DNA of 36,936 nt from Bacteroidales bacterium UBA4331 (GTDB lineage: Bacteria > Bacteroidota > Bacteroidia > Bacteroidales > Paludibacteraceae): positions 1-36,936 of the forward strand of contig DGTR01000036.1 in NCBI GenBank assembly GCA_002394395.1. The letters run 5' to 3'. Of the stretch, positions 18,538 to 26,810 are shown in pieces; within the stretch, counting starts at the first letter, position 1, and each line of letters begins with the position of its first letter. The notes beneath the pieces are model-generated. The model did no database searches. It had not been told where the DNA came from and worked only from the letters and a program-made list of their open reading frames with translations. Position numbers and translations under genes: made by a program.

Positions 18538-20388
18538 TTAGAAGCGGAAGGTAGCTCCGAGCAGGAAGTTGATTCCCTGCGAGCGGTAGCCGTAATAGAT
18601 ATCGTTCTTCCGGTGGAGCCAGTTATTGAGCTGGCAGAAGAGCGTCAGGTTCGGTTTCGGCTCCGGACGGAGCGTCATACCATTTTCCATTTTATCATTT
18701 ACCATTTTACCATTTTTACCAACCCACATGTTATATTCCACGCCGGCGTTCAGCTCAACCGTCGGACGCAGATGGTGCTCTGTGTAGTTCGTTCCGTCGT
18801 ACGAGAGCGCAAGACGGTTGCCGGCAAAATAGTTATCCGAATAAACCGACCAATGCTTATTGATCCGTCCGTCGATACGAAGGGTCACTTCCCAGTTCGG
18901 GCGGTCGTAAACCGTTGTGTCACCAGACCAGAAGTAGTAGTCGCCGGAGAGGTTGATACGTACTGCATCCTGAAGATGATAGTTGATCTGACCACCGATC
19001 TTGCCGCGCTGGTAATCGGCGTGGAAGTACGTGAGATCACCCTGCATCATCTTGAGGTTGAGGGGCGCGAAGACTACGGAGTCCGTCGTAGAGGCAATCC
19101 AAACGTCCTGGTGCATCATATAAGCGTAGCCGCCGTGGATCTCAAGCAACAGGTCGCGGTATGGGCGGATGTGGAAGCCTAACTCCGCATCCACCGGCGT
19201 ATATTCGGCGCAATGCGGCTCGATCACACCTGCATGGATGATGCGGTAGCGGTTCTTCTCCATGTACTCCTGCAAGCTACCCAGCCCATGATGACCCTCG
19301 ACATCCGCGTAGATGGTCAGCCATTGTTTGGCAATCTGCGCCTCGAGGTTGATATGCGGCGAGGGAGCGAACGAGACGTTTTGTGCGCCGGAGAGCATCT
19401 GTCCGTGACCGAGGTTGACATCCAGGTTCACGCCCACGTGTACGCGCACGCGTTTTCCTTCATATTGATAATAGGGCTCAATCCGGAAACTATGTCTGCT
19501 GCGGTAGAGCGAATCGGGAATCGCAGCCAGGTTGCCTTTGAGCTGCAGGAAATTATTCTGCATGTAGATATTTGTCCCCACATGGTGCTCCTCTCCGTGC
19601 CAATCGAAGGAACCGTGCGTCCGCAGCTGGTGCTCTGCTACAGCTCCGGGTTTGGCGAAGATCGCATAACCGGTCTGCACGCGGTACTGGACGTCCTGTT
19701 TGGGATTCGACTTCACACCCAAGAACACCTCTGCGGTCCAGAGGGTGGTCTTATCGCGGTCGGTCAGAGGCTGATGGTTGGCGTACGCTACTTTGTTCTT
19801 CTCCCACATCCCGAAATCGCGGTTCGTGGCAGAGAACGCTGCGTAGTCGTAGAAATGGCCGTACTTGTGGTAGTATATATTTCCGCCGTTGACACCGAAA
19901 TAGAGGTCGCAGGTAGAGAAAGGATGGGTGAAATTCAGCCCCACCTTCGTCTTACTGAGCGCTGCGAGTCCCCATTCCGCCTTATGATGGGCGTACACAT
20001 CGAGGATAGATTTCTTGCCGTCGTCCAGGTGGTAGCCGAAATCAAAGAGCGTGTTCGGATGGCCGAGCGCTCCGCGTATGTAACCGTTGTAGGGCCTTGA
20101 TGGCTCAAACCGTGTCGGTTGGGAGAGCAGGGGATGGAAGGTAGCCGAAGGCTGCACATCTGCGCTGAACTCCGAATACTCCACTTTCGTCGGCTCAATC
20201 TCGGTCTCTACGACTGCCGGCTTGGTAGATACTTTGCCTGCCGCCTGAATCACCGGCTGGAAATCGCGCTCCACGGTCACCGACCGGTTGAGGGCAGAGT
20301 CCTGCTGCGCAAAAACAGAGGTGCTAAAGAGCGCCATCATCGATATACCGATATACCGATATACCGATATATCGAATTTATTCTTCAT
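18538..20388 (-). CDS. Outer-membrane beta-barrel protein, last gene of the pot operon
   Basis: 616 residues with a signal peptide cleaved near VFAQ (residues 25-28). After a proline-containing linker the protein is made of alternating amphipathic strands rich in aromatic residues, and it ends in Phe (GATFRF), the usual outer-membrane assembly signal. I see no TonB box, plug or carboxypeptidase-like domain, so it is a plain barrel or a distant TonB-receptor relative. It overlaps the TPR gene by 11 bases and so is probably translated by coupling. Two short-repeat arrays sit in the coding sequence: an 8-bp tandem tetramer in codons 5-16 and an ACCATTT-type array encoding part of a late loop (KMVNDKMENGM). 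Transport substrate unknown. Confidence 0.78.
   Translation of the reverse strand: MKNKFDISVYRYIGISMMALFSTSVFAQQDSALNRSVTVERDFQPVIQAAGKVSTKPAVVETEIEPTKVEYSEFSADVQPSATFHPLLSQPTRFEPSRPYNGYIRGALGHPNTLFDFGYHLDDGKKSILDVYAHHKAEWGLAALSKTKVGLNFTHPFSTCDLYFGVNGGNIYYHKYGHFYDYAAFSATNRDFGMWEKNKVAYANHQPLTDRDKTTLWTAEVFLGVKSNPKQDVQYRVQTGYAIFAKPGAVAEHQLRTHGSFDWHGEEHHVGTNIYMQNNFLQLKGNLAAIPDSLYRSRHSFRIEPYYQYEGKRVRVHVGVNLDVNLGHGQMLSGAQNVSFAPSPHINLEAQIAKQWLTIYADVEGHHGLGSLQEYMEKNRYRIIHAGVIEPHCAEYTPVDAELGFHIRPYRDLLLEIHGGYAYMMHQDVWIASTTDSVVFAPLNLKMMQGDLTYFHADYQRGKIGGQINYHLQDAVRINLSGDYYFWSGDTTVYDRPNWEVTLRIDGRINKHWSVYSDNYFAGNRLALSYDGTNYTEHHLRPTVELNAGVEYNMWVGKNGKMVNDKMENGMTLRPEPKPNLTLFCQLNNWLHRKNDIYYGYRSQGINFLLGATFRF
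18678..18720. repeat. ACCATTT-type repeat inside the barrel gene
   Basis: Five or six CAT-initiated units of 7-8 bp read in frame on the minus strand as GKMVNDKMENGM, a probable loop between strands. Confidence 0.8.
20341..20375. repeat. 8-bp tandem repeat CGATATAC in the barrel signal-peptide codons
   Basis: Three perfect units plus CGATATAT and a partial CGA. It covers codons about 5-16 of the barrel gene and lies just past the TPR stop codon, so a unit change would shift only the barrel frame. Confidence 0.92.
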
Positions 20389-23368
20389 TTTCTTCCTCCT
20401 TTTCTACAGGTTGGTCTAACTTATCCAATTCCGCCAGTCGTTGGCTGATCATCGAGTGGATGTCATCCGTCCGTACGGTGTAGTTCTGCTGCAGCACGAG
20501 CAGGTACTGCCGTGCCTGGAAGAGCTCGCCACGGGCTTTGTTGATGTCGCTCAGGAGCACTAATGCCCGCGCCAGCCAGTATTGCTGCTGGGTGTTCATC
20601 TGGGTGAACTCCATCACTTGCGCTTCGGCTGTATCCAGATCTTTCTGCTCATAATAACTCTGCGCCAGCAGGTATTTGGACTCTGCCCCTTGTGCCGTAC
20701 GCACTTCGGTTGCAAGCGTCTGGAGGTCCGGTTGCGCCTTGGTCCATTGACCGAGTGCCACACGGGCTTTGGCTCTGCCGTACAGCGCTTCGGCCTTTGT
20801 CTCCTCCGTCAGCGGCTGGTCACTGAGGATCTGGTCAGCTATGTCGATAGCCGCCTGATGACGACCGAGCGCCTGAGAGCACCGCAGGATACCCAGCCGC
20901 GCAATCGTCGTGTTCTCGCGGGTCGAAGCCAAGGCATGCATCCGATAGAAGCCCTCTAAGGCACACGCGTAATCGCCCTTGTCGTAGCATATCTCCGCTA
21001 CGCGGGTAGCTGCCTCCTCCTGATAGGGGTTAGCATTCATCTCCGCTAATACCATATATTGCGCCAACGCCTCCGTATTCTTGCCCAGACGGTAATACGA
21101 GTCCGCCAGATAGTACCGCGCTACGGTGCAGTAACGTCCGCCGGCGCAATATTGGGTGAGGTAATTGGAGAGCGAGACGGTCGCTTTCTGGTACGCGGCC
21201 TGCATGTATTGCATCTCTGCTGCGGCGTAGATCAGGCTGTCCTCTTTGGTCGAGACGGTCATGTTGACCTTCGCCAGATTCTTGGTATAGGCGAGATATT
21301 CGTTCACGTTGCCGGTCTCGACATACAGCGCCTGCAGCGCATCGAGCGCCGTGTAAGCCTCTTCGGTTGCCGGATAAGTCTCTATCGTCTTGCGGTACGC
21401 TGCGATAGCCTGGTCGTTCTGACCGAGGTTGCGATAGAGCATCGCGCGCTCCAACGAGGCCTTGCGCGCTACCGACGAATGCGGGTACGAAGCGAGCAAC
21501 TGCTCGTAGGTCACGATAGCCCCGCGCTCGTCGTCTTGTTGCAACTGCGCACGGGCAATCTCATAGACACCATCATCTGCGTAGTCGGATTTCGGGTAAC
21601 GCTTCACCAAGTCACGCAGGACACTGATCTTCTCCGAATATTTACGTTGCAAACCAAGGGCGTAACCTCTCTGGAAGAGGGCATAATCAGTACCCGCTGC
21701 CTGGAGGTTGGACACCTGCGTATAGTAGGTGATCGCCTGTTGGAACTGACGGGCATTGAAATAACAGTCGCCTATTCGGTTGAGCGCGTCGGCGTATGTC
21801 GCTTCGGTAGCCAAGGCGGCATCTATATAGATAGAGAAAGCCTCTCGCGCCTGGTCGTATTTGTTCTGCGAGAAATAGGTGTAGCCCTGCAGGTACCGGG
21901 CGATGGAGTAGTTCTGCGAGCGTTTTGCATCGGGACGTGCAAAGAAGGCATCCAGATCTTTGGCGCACTCCTCGTAACGACGCAAGCGGTAGTTCGCTTC
22001 CGCGCGTACGTAGTAAGCCTCCGTGGAGTACTTATCTGACTCCGCACGATGCGCCAGCACCTCGCTCATCCACTCTGCCGACTGCTGCATCTTGCCTTGC
22101 AGGAAGTTATCCGCGCCTAACTGATAGCGCAGATACTGCTTGGTTTCTTTCATCTTCGGCGTGGGGTTCGGTATCGAATCCAGCGTCGAGATAGCGGCCG
22201 CGTAGTTCTTGCTTTGCATCAGCGCATCGGAGAGCAACTGGTAGATGCGGTTCTCGTATTTGGAATCCGGGAACTGATGCAGGAAGTCATTGAACGCCCG
22301 CACGGACTCGCCCAGAGCCGACGAGGACTGATAGGTACAGAGGGTGTAGTTATACGACGCCTCCTCTTTGATAGCCGGCGTCAGACCGTAGTTAGCTGCG
22401 GCCTGATAAGATAACTTCGCTTGCTCGGGCTGGTTCAACTGCACGTACGCATTACCCATCGTCAGACAGGTCGCCTCGGAGAGGGTGTCGTTCTCTTGTT
22501 TTACCTTCTTGAGCGCCAGTACCGCCTTGTCGTAGTGACCCAAACGGTACTGCGCCATACCGAGCATATAAACATCGTTACGCACGAGTTCTTCCTCCTG
22601 TTCTGCCGCCATCTTCATGTATTGCTTCAGGTGCTCGGCAGCTGCCTCGTTCTCGCCCTTATGGTACGCTATCTCGCCTAAGAGACGATGAAGCTCGCCG
22701 TTGTTCGTGCTCTCCGGATGCTCGCGCAGCAAGGTCTCCGCACGGCTCTCGACTTCCTCGTAGTTGCCCTGTGCATACTCGATCTGAACGATGTAGTACG
22801 GCACGGTCTTGGCGTACGTCGGTTCGTTCTCCAGCGCCTTAAAGGCCGGCAGAGCCTTGTCGTATTTCTCCTGTTTGTACATGCAGTACGCGTAGTAATA
22901 GGTTCCGCGAACTTTGTATCGGTTCTCGGATTTGGAGAGCTGGCCGAAGTATATCGACGCCCTCTGGTACTCCTGCATCATCAGGTACGCGTACCCGCGG
23001 TAGAAGGAGTAGTCCTGCTGGTGCGGACGCGTCAGGGCGTGTACATCAATCGGCTCCAAGACCTTCAGCGCCTGTTTGTAATGTCCTTTCTCTACCTGCA
23101 GCACGCCCTGCATGAAATGGATCTCATCCAGAAACGTGGTGTACGGATAAGCCTGCAGGTACTCCTTCAGGTCGCGTTGCAATAACTTGTCACGTCCGTC
23201 GAAACGGGCGGATAAGGCATTGTATTGCGTCTCCATCTCCGTCGTCTGGGCATAGAGCGGAGTAAGGAATAAGGAATAAAGAATAAAGACACAAATGATT
23301 CTGCCGATGGAAGCAAGTCTTTGCTCTTTTAGCGCAGCGGTCTTTACTCTTTTAGTGAAGCGGTCCAT
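20378..23368 (-). CDS. Large secreted TPR-repeat protein
   Basis: 996 residues. Residues 1-41 are a long basic n-region and a hydrophobic core (FILYSLFLTP) with cleavage near YAQ. The rest is almost entirely helical tetratricopeptide repeats, for example ALKVLEPID, YYLADSYYRLGKNTEAL and YGRAKARVALGQWTKA. Such proteins act as scaffolds; a periplasmic or outer-membrane-associated role with the barrel encoded next is inferred. The start overlaps the potD stop by one base (TAATG) and the end overlaps the barrel gene by 11 bases. The signal-peptide DNA is a 64-bp near-copy of the potC signal-peptide DNA. This start is the only Met before the hydrophobic segment, so it is needed for export. Confidence 0.82.
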   Translation of the reverse strand: MDRFTKRVKTAALKEQRLASIGRIICVFILYSLFLTPLYAQTTEMETQYNALSARFDGRDKLLQRDLKEYLQAYPYTTFLDEIHFMQGVLQVEKGHYKQALKVLEPIDVHALTRPHQQDYSFYRGYAYLMMQEYQRASIYFGQLSKSENRYKVRGTYYYAYCMYKQEKYDKALPAFKALENEPTYAKTVPYYIVQIEYAQGNYEEVESRAETLLREHPESTNNGELHRLLGEIAYHKGENEAAAEHLKQYMKMAAEQEEELVRNDVYMLGMAQYRLGHYDKAVLALKKVKQENDTLSEATCLTMGNAYVQLNQPEQAKLSYQAAANYGLTPAIKEEASYNYTLCTYQSSSALGESVRAFNDFLHQFPDSKYENRIYQLLSDALMQSKNYAAAISTLDSIPNPTPKMKETKQYLRYQLGADNFLQGKMQQSAEWMSEVLAHRAESDKYSTEAYYVRAEANYRLRRYEECAKDLDAFFARPDAKRSQNYSIARYLQGYTYFSQNKYDQAREAFSIYIDAALATEATYADALNRIGDCYFNARQFQQAITYYTQVSNLQAAGTDYALFQRGYALGLQRKYSEKISVLRDLVKRYPKSDYADDGVYEIARAQLQQDDERGAIVTYEQLLASYPHSSVARKASLERAMLYRNLGQNDQAIAAYRKTIETYPATEEAYTALDALQALYVETGNVNEYLAYTKNLAKVNMTVSTKEDSLIYAAAEMQYMQAAYQKATVSLSNYLTQYCAGGRYCTVARYYLADSYYRLGKNTEALAQYMVLAEMNANPYQEEAATRVAEICYDKGDYACALEGFYRMHALASTRENTTIARLGILRCSQALGRHQAAIDIADQILSDQPLTEETKAEALYGRAKARVALGQWTKAQPDLQTLATEVRTAQGAESKYLLAQSYYEQKDLDTAEAQVMEFTQMNTQQQYWLARALVLLSDINKARGELFQARQYLLVLQQNYTVRTDDIHSMISQRLAELDKLDQPVEKEEENEE
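23257..23320. repeat. 64-bp signal-peptide-coding repeat, copy in the TPR gene
   Basis: Matches 25907-25970 with four mismatches. It contains four 7-bp units of the AATAAGG/AATAAAG type that on the minus strand encode FILYSLFLTP. Confidence 0.9.
23317..23362. repeat. Two 23-bp tandem units in the n-region of the TPR signal
   Basis: GTCTTTGCTCTTTTAGCG.. at 23317-23339 and GTCTTTACTCTTTTAGTG.. at 23340-23362, differing at about three bases. They share AGCGGTCT with the array in potC at 25741-25794. Confidence 0.8.
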
Positions 23369-24612
23369 TATCGTGCTAATTTGATTTCATTCCACATCTC
23401 AAGCAACATCTCCTGGCTCTCGCCGGCGTCGTGCATCAGCGCGCAGCGGTCGATGATACTCTTGTCTGCATAGTAAACGGGGTTGAGGTGCAGCGCGTGC
23501 GGGTCAAGTAACTCGCCGTCCACCTCAATCGGGTCATTTCCGAAGAAATAAGAAGCGTCCACCGTCTCGGGCCACTCCTCTTCGTCGTTCTGCTCCGCTA
23601 ATACATCAGCAGCAGCCAATGGACCGCCTGCGCAAGATACATAACCGATCTCGTCCATGTTTGCCAACGCATTGTCTGCACGGCACATATAGTCGATGAA
23701 GTACGTAGCGGCTTTCACGTTCTTTGCGTATTTCGGGATTACCCATCCGTCAAACCACACGTTCGAACCCTCTTGCGGTACGATGTAGTCGAGCATGACG
23801 CCCATCTCCGCTGCCTCTTCGATCGCGAACTGCGCATCGCCGGACCAGCTCAGGTTCATCCATGCTTTGCCTTTGGTCATCTCCTCCTTACCGAAATCCA
23901 CCTCCCATCCGCAGATCTGTTTTTTCGCCTTCAGCAGAATGTCTTTGACCGCAGCTACGCGCTCCGGGGTGATGTCGCGAACGAGTTCGTCACGCGTCAC
24001 TTCGCCAGCCTCGATCCGGTCAGCAAAAGCGTACAGTACCAATACCGAATACACGTCGCGGAAAGCATCCTTCATGAGGATCTTGTTCTCGAATTTCGGA
24101 TCCAGTACCGCTGCCCAGCTCTTCAGGTCCTCGCGGTTCACGAACTGCGGGTTGTAGATGAAGCCTGTCGTGCCCCACATGTAACCGGCCGTGTAGTCGC
24201 TCACTTGGACGTCCGCACTCGGCGCCATCTGTTGGAACTTCTCCGTCACGAACGGGGAGATGTTGTCGAAATACCAGATGCTGTCAGCGATCAGTTCTTT
24301 CCGGATCGGCTGTACCAGACCTTTCTTCAGCATTCGCTCGATGATGTACTCCGACGGGCAGAACACGTCGTAGTCCTCGTGCCCGACCTCGATCTTCGTC
24401 AGCGCGGTCTCGTTGATGTCGAAGGTCTCATAAACCAGCTCCACTTTCTCACCGGTCTGTGCGTAGTACCAGGACTCGAAGTTCGTCTTGACGTTCTCGT
24501 CGATGTAGTCCGCCCAGTTCAGTACTTTGAGTTGATGTGCGCGGTCAGAACCGCCGCAGGAACTTAACACGATGGCTGCGATAGCCAGCATGGAAACAAT
24601 TACTTTCTTCAT
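23368..24612 (-). CDS. potD: Spermidine/putrescine-binding lipoprotein
   Basis: 414 residues with lipobox LSSC (Cys19). The mature part begins LKVLNWADYIDENV, the signature of PotD/PotF polyamine receptors, followed by YDVFCPSEYIIERM, GTTGFIYNP and WMNLSWSGDAQFA, all typical of the family's two-lobed binding fold. It captures polyamine in the periplasm and delivers it to the PotB/PotC permease. At 414 residues it is somewhat longer than the E. coli protein (about 350), with an acidic insertion around EQNDEEEWPETVD. The start overlaps potC by four bases (ATGA) and the stop overlaps the TPR gene start by one base. Whether it prefers spermidine or putrescine cannot be read here. Confidence 0.93.
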   Translation of the reverse strand: MKKVIVSMLAIAAIVLSSCGGSDRAHQLKVLNWADYIDENVKTNFESWYYAQTGEKVELVYETFDINETALTKIEVGHEDYDVFCPSEYIIERMLKKGLVQPIRKELIADSIWYFDNISPFVTEKFQQMAPSADVQVSDYTAGYMWGTTGFIYNPQFVNREDLKSWAAVLDPKFENKILMKDAFRDVYSVLVLYAFADRIEAGEVTRDELVRDITPERVAAVKDILLKAKKQICGWEVDFGKEEMTKGKAWMNLSWSGDAQFAIEEAAEMGVMLDYIVPQEGSNVWFDGWVIPKYAKNVKAATYFIDYMCRADNALANMDEIGYVSCAGGPLAAADVLAEQNDEEEWPETVDASYFFGNDPIEVDGELLDPHALHLNPVYYADKSIIDRCALMHDAGESQEMLLEMWNEIKLAR

Positions 24613-25973
24613 TTTTCTTCTTGTTTAGAATTACGTATATTGATATAAATTAAAACGGTCAACATCACTAACAGGATGATCGTGAACAACGGTCTCAACT
24701 CCGGTGTCAGACCGCCTTTGCGGGCGTCGGAGTAGATGAACGTACTGAGCGTCTCCAGACCTCCGGAGCCTTTGGTAAAGAACGTCACGCCGAAGTCATC
24801 GACAGAGAGTGTCAGCGCCAGGATGAATCCGCTCAGCATGCCCGGCCATAACTCCGGCAGCATCACCATCCGCAACGCCTGTCCCGGCGTAGCACCAAGA
24901 TCCAGCGCTGCCTCATACGTGTTGGGGTTCATGCGGCTCAATCGCGGCAGGACGCTCAGTACCACGTACGGCGTACAGAATACCACATGGGCTATGCACA
25001 CTGTCCCTAAGCCCTGACTCATGCCCAATGCGACAAACAGCAGGAAGAGCGATATACCCGTAATAATATCCGGGTTGATCATCGGCACGGAGTTCAGCAG
25101 ACTCACCACCTTGCGGCTTCTGGCGCGCATGTTGTAGATTCCGATTGCTGCAAGCGTACCGAGTATCGTAGCACACGTAGCCGCCACAAGCGCGATGACC
25201 ACGGTGTACCAGATGGCGCTGTTCAGCCCCGCGTCGGCCTGGCCTGTAAAGAGGTTCGCGTACAGCTCCATCGAGAAGCCCGTCCAGTTACCCAAGACCT
25301 TGCTCTTCGTAAACGAGAACACGGCGATCAGCGCAATCGGCGCGTACAGCACCATCAGCAGCAGCCAGAGATAGAGCTGCGAACCGTAATGACGCCGCAG
25401 ACCCATCCGCTGGCGGCGGAGCGTCTCTTGCTCCACGGGACTCAGGTCACGCTCTTTGCGACGGCTGTAGAAGATATAGCCGCCATATAGGACGGTTCCC
25501 AAGAGTAGCAGTCCCGCAAAGACCCACCAGATCCATCCGCGGTTCTTTTTCTTGTCCAACTGCTCATGCAGGTATGCCTCGAAGGTGTTATACGCGTTGC
25601 CGACCAATACCCGCTGTGCGCGGTTCTTGATCTCTTTCCCGTTGCGCCATACGGCCCATCGTACATCCGCTTCGTCCGTAAAACTATAGATACTGTCGAA
25701 GCCTTCTACCGGACCCTCCTTCACAAAGACGAAGTCAAAATCTGTCAGCGATAGCGGTCTGTCAGCAAAGCGGTCTGTCAGCGCAGCGGTCTGTATTCTG
25801 ATATTCACCTTCTCCCCGGCGTAGCTCTCCGGGAAATCCGTCAGTACCTGTACATCCCCCGTCGCGCCGACCTTCAGCTCGTACGTCAGGTTTGATTGCG
25901 CAAACAGCGGAGTAAGGAATAAGGAATAAAGAATAAAGACAGAAATGATTCTGCCGAAAGAAACAAGTCTCAT
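24609..25973 (-). CDS. potC: Polyamine ABC permease PotC with an N-terminal extracytoplasmic extension
   Basis: 454 residues; standard PotC has about 260. The last about 260 residues are the permease, starting LYLWLLLMVLYAPIALIAVF and containing the EAA loop (EAALDLGATPGQALRMVMLP) that docks on PotA. In front lies a signal peptide (FILYSLFLTP, cleavage near FAQ), about 120 residues of probable extracytoplasmic beta-rich sequence, one helix (WIWWVFAGLLLLGTVLYGGY) and a basic cytoplasmic linker (SRRKERD). This topology keeps the permease N-terminus in the cytoplasm, so the fusion is coherent. The extension may help receive PotD or sense substrate; this is inference. Its signal DNA is shared with the TPR gene, and a 16-bp repeat encodes part of the extension. 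It overlaps potB and potD by four bases each. Confidence 0.9.
   Translation of the reverse strand: MRLVSFGRIISVFILYSLFLTPLFAQSNLTYELKVGATGDVQVLTDFPESYAGEKVNIRIQTAALTDRFADRPLSLTDFDFVFVKEGPVEGFDSIYSFTDEADVRWAVWRNGKEIKNRAQRVLVGNAYNTFEAYLHEQLDKKKNRGWIWWVFAGLLLLGTVLYGGYIFYSRRKERDLSPVEQETLRRQRMGLRRHYGSQLYLWLLLMVLYAPIALIAVFSFTKSKVLGNWTGFSMELYANLFTGQADAGLNSAIWYTVVIALVAATCATILGTLAAIGIYNMRARSRKVVSLLNSVPMINPDIITGISLFLLFVALGMSQGLGTVCIAHVVFCTPYVVLSVLPRLSRMNPNTYEAALDLGATPGQALRMVMLPELWPGMLSGFILALTLSVDDFGVTFFTKGSGGLETLSTFIYSDARKGGLTPELRPLFTIILLVMLTVLIYINIRNSKQEEK
25741..25794. repeat. 16-bp tandem repeat in the potC extension
   Basis: AGCGGTCTGTCAGCAA at 25753-25768 and AGCGGTCTGTCAGCGC at 25769-25784, with partial units on both sides. 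On the minus strand it encodes QTAALTDRFADRPLSLTD. Confidence 0.85.
25907..25970. repeat. 64-bp signal-peptide-coding repeat, copy in potC
   Basis: Partner of 23257-23320 (four mismatches). It ends two bases inside the ATG-proximal end of potC. Confidence 0.9.
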
Positions 25974-26764
25974 ATCATCCCTCCTTTCTCTCCGTCATTG
26001 TTATTGTCGCCGAAGAACGACGTCAGGGCGATGATGATCAGCAGCACGAGCGACAGTACCGCACCGTAGTTCAGCAGGTCGGTCGTGGTGATATAGTCCT
26101 GAATGAGGCTACCGAACAACTTGATATTATTATGCGTCAGCAGCTCGGCTATCGCGAAGGTCGAGACTGTCGGCATGAAGACCATCACTACGCCGCTATA
26201 GACGCCCGGCATTGACAGCGGCACAATCACTTTCCAGAAACTCTGCCACCGGCTGGCACCCAAGTCCTGAGCCGCCTCCACAAGCGAGTTATCCATCTTC
26301 TGCAGGGTGTTGTAGATCGGGTAGATCATGAACGGCAGGTAGTCGTAGCAAAGGCCGAAAAGGAGTGCCCCTTCGCCCAACGGCAGACCGAGCATGTTAA
26401 ATAGTTCCACCGTTGCCACCGTCCGCAGCAGGAAGTTGATCCACATCGGCAGGATAAACAGCATCGCCATCACTTTCGGCGTCTTGAAGTCCTCCTGCGC
26501 CATGATATACGCCGCCGGATAACCGATCAGCAGGCAGATCGCGGTATTGAAGACCGCAATCATCACTGAGTACAGGAAAGTCTGGATGGCTTCGCTATGA
26601 GAAAAGAACTTCGCGAAATTATGCAGCGTGAAATGTCCGTCAATATCCGTGAACGCGTACACGCCCACGAGAATCAGCGGCAGCACCACGAACAGCAGCA
26701 TGAACAATATATACGGCCATGCCCACGTCCGACGCGAAGAAGCTATTTGAAGAATCTTATTCAT
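25970..26764 (-). CDS. potB: Polyamine ABC permease PotB
   Basis: 264 residues, normal family length. Six hydrophobic segments start at YILFMLLFVVLPLILVGVYA, and the EAA loop is EAAQDLGASRWQSFWKVIVP. It forms the inner-membrane channel with PotC and is driven by PotA. The gene starts 31 bases after the potA stop; the gap is filled by an 8-bp ACTAG array. Its end overlaps potC by four bases (ATGA). Confidence 0.93.
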   Translation of the reverse strand: MNKILQIASSRRTWAWPYILFMLLFVVLPLILVGVYAFTDIDGHFTLHNFAKFFSHSEAIQTFLYSVMIAVFNTAICLLIGYPAAYIMAQEDFKTPKVMAMLFILPMWINFLLRTVATVELFNMLGLPLGEGALLFGLCYDYLPFMIYPIYNTLQKMDNSLVEAAQDLGASRWQSFWKVIVPLSMPGVYSGVVMVFMPTVSTFAIAELLTHNNIKLFGSLIQDYITTTDLLNYGAVLSLVLLIIIALTSFFGDNNNDGEKGGMI

Positions 26765-26770
26765 TGCTTT

Positions 26771-26810
26771 ACTAGTTTTCTAGTGTACTAGTTGACTAGT
26801 CGACTAGTTT
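26771..26810. repeat. ACTAG array, 5 units of 8 bp, at the potA-potB junction
   Basis: CTAG at 26772, 26780, 26788, 26796 and 26804, an exact 8-bp period. The array encodes the last residues of PotA and supplies its TAG stop codon. Confidence 0.88.

Noticed and set aside
20341..20375. CRISPR array
   Set aside because: All tandem arrays here have 7-23 bp units without spacers, and no cas gene is present.
18538..20388. TonB-dependent receptor (SusC-like)
   Set aside because: No plug domain, TonB box or carboxypeptidase-like N-terminal domain can be seen; only a barrel is supported.
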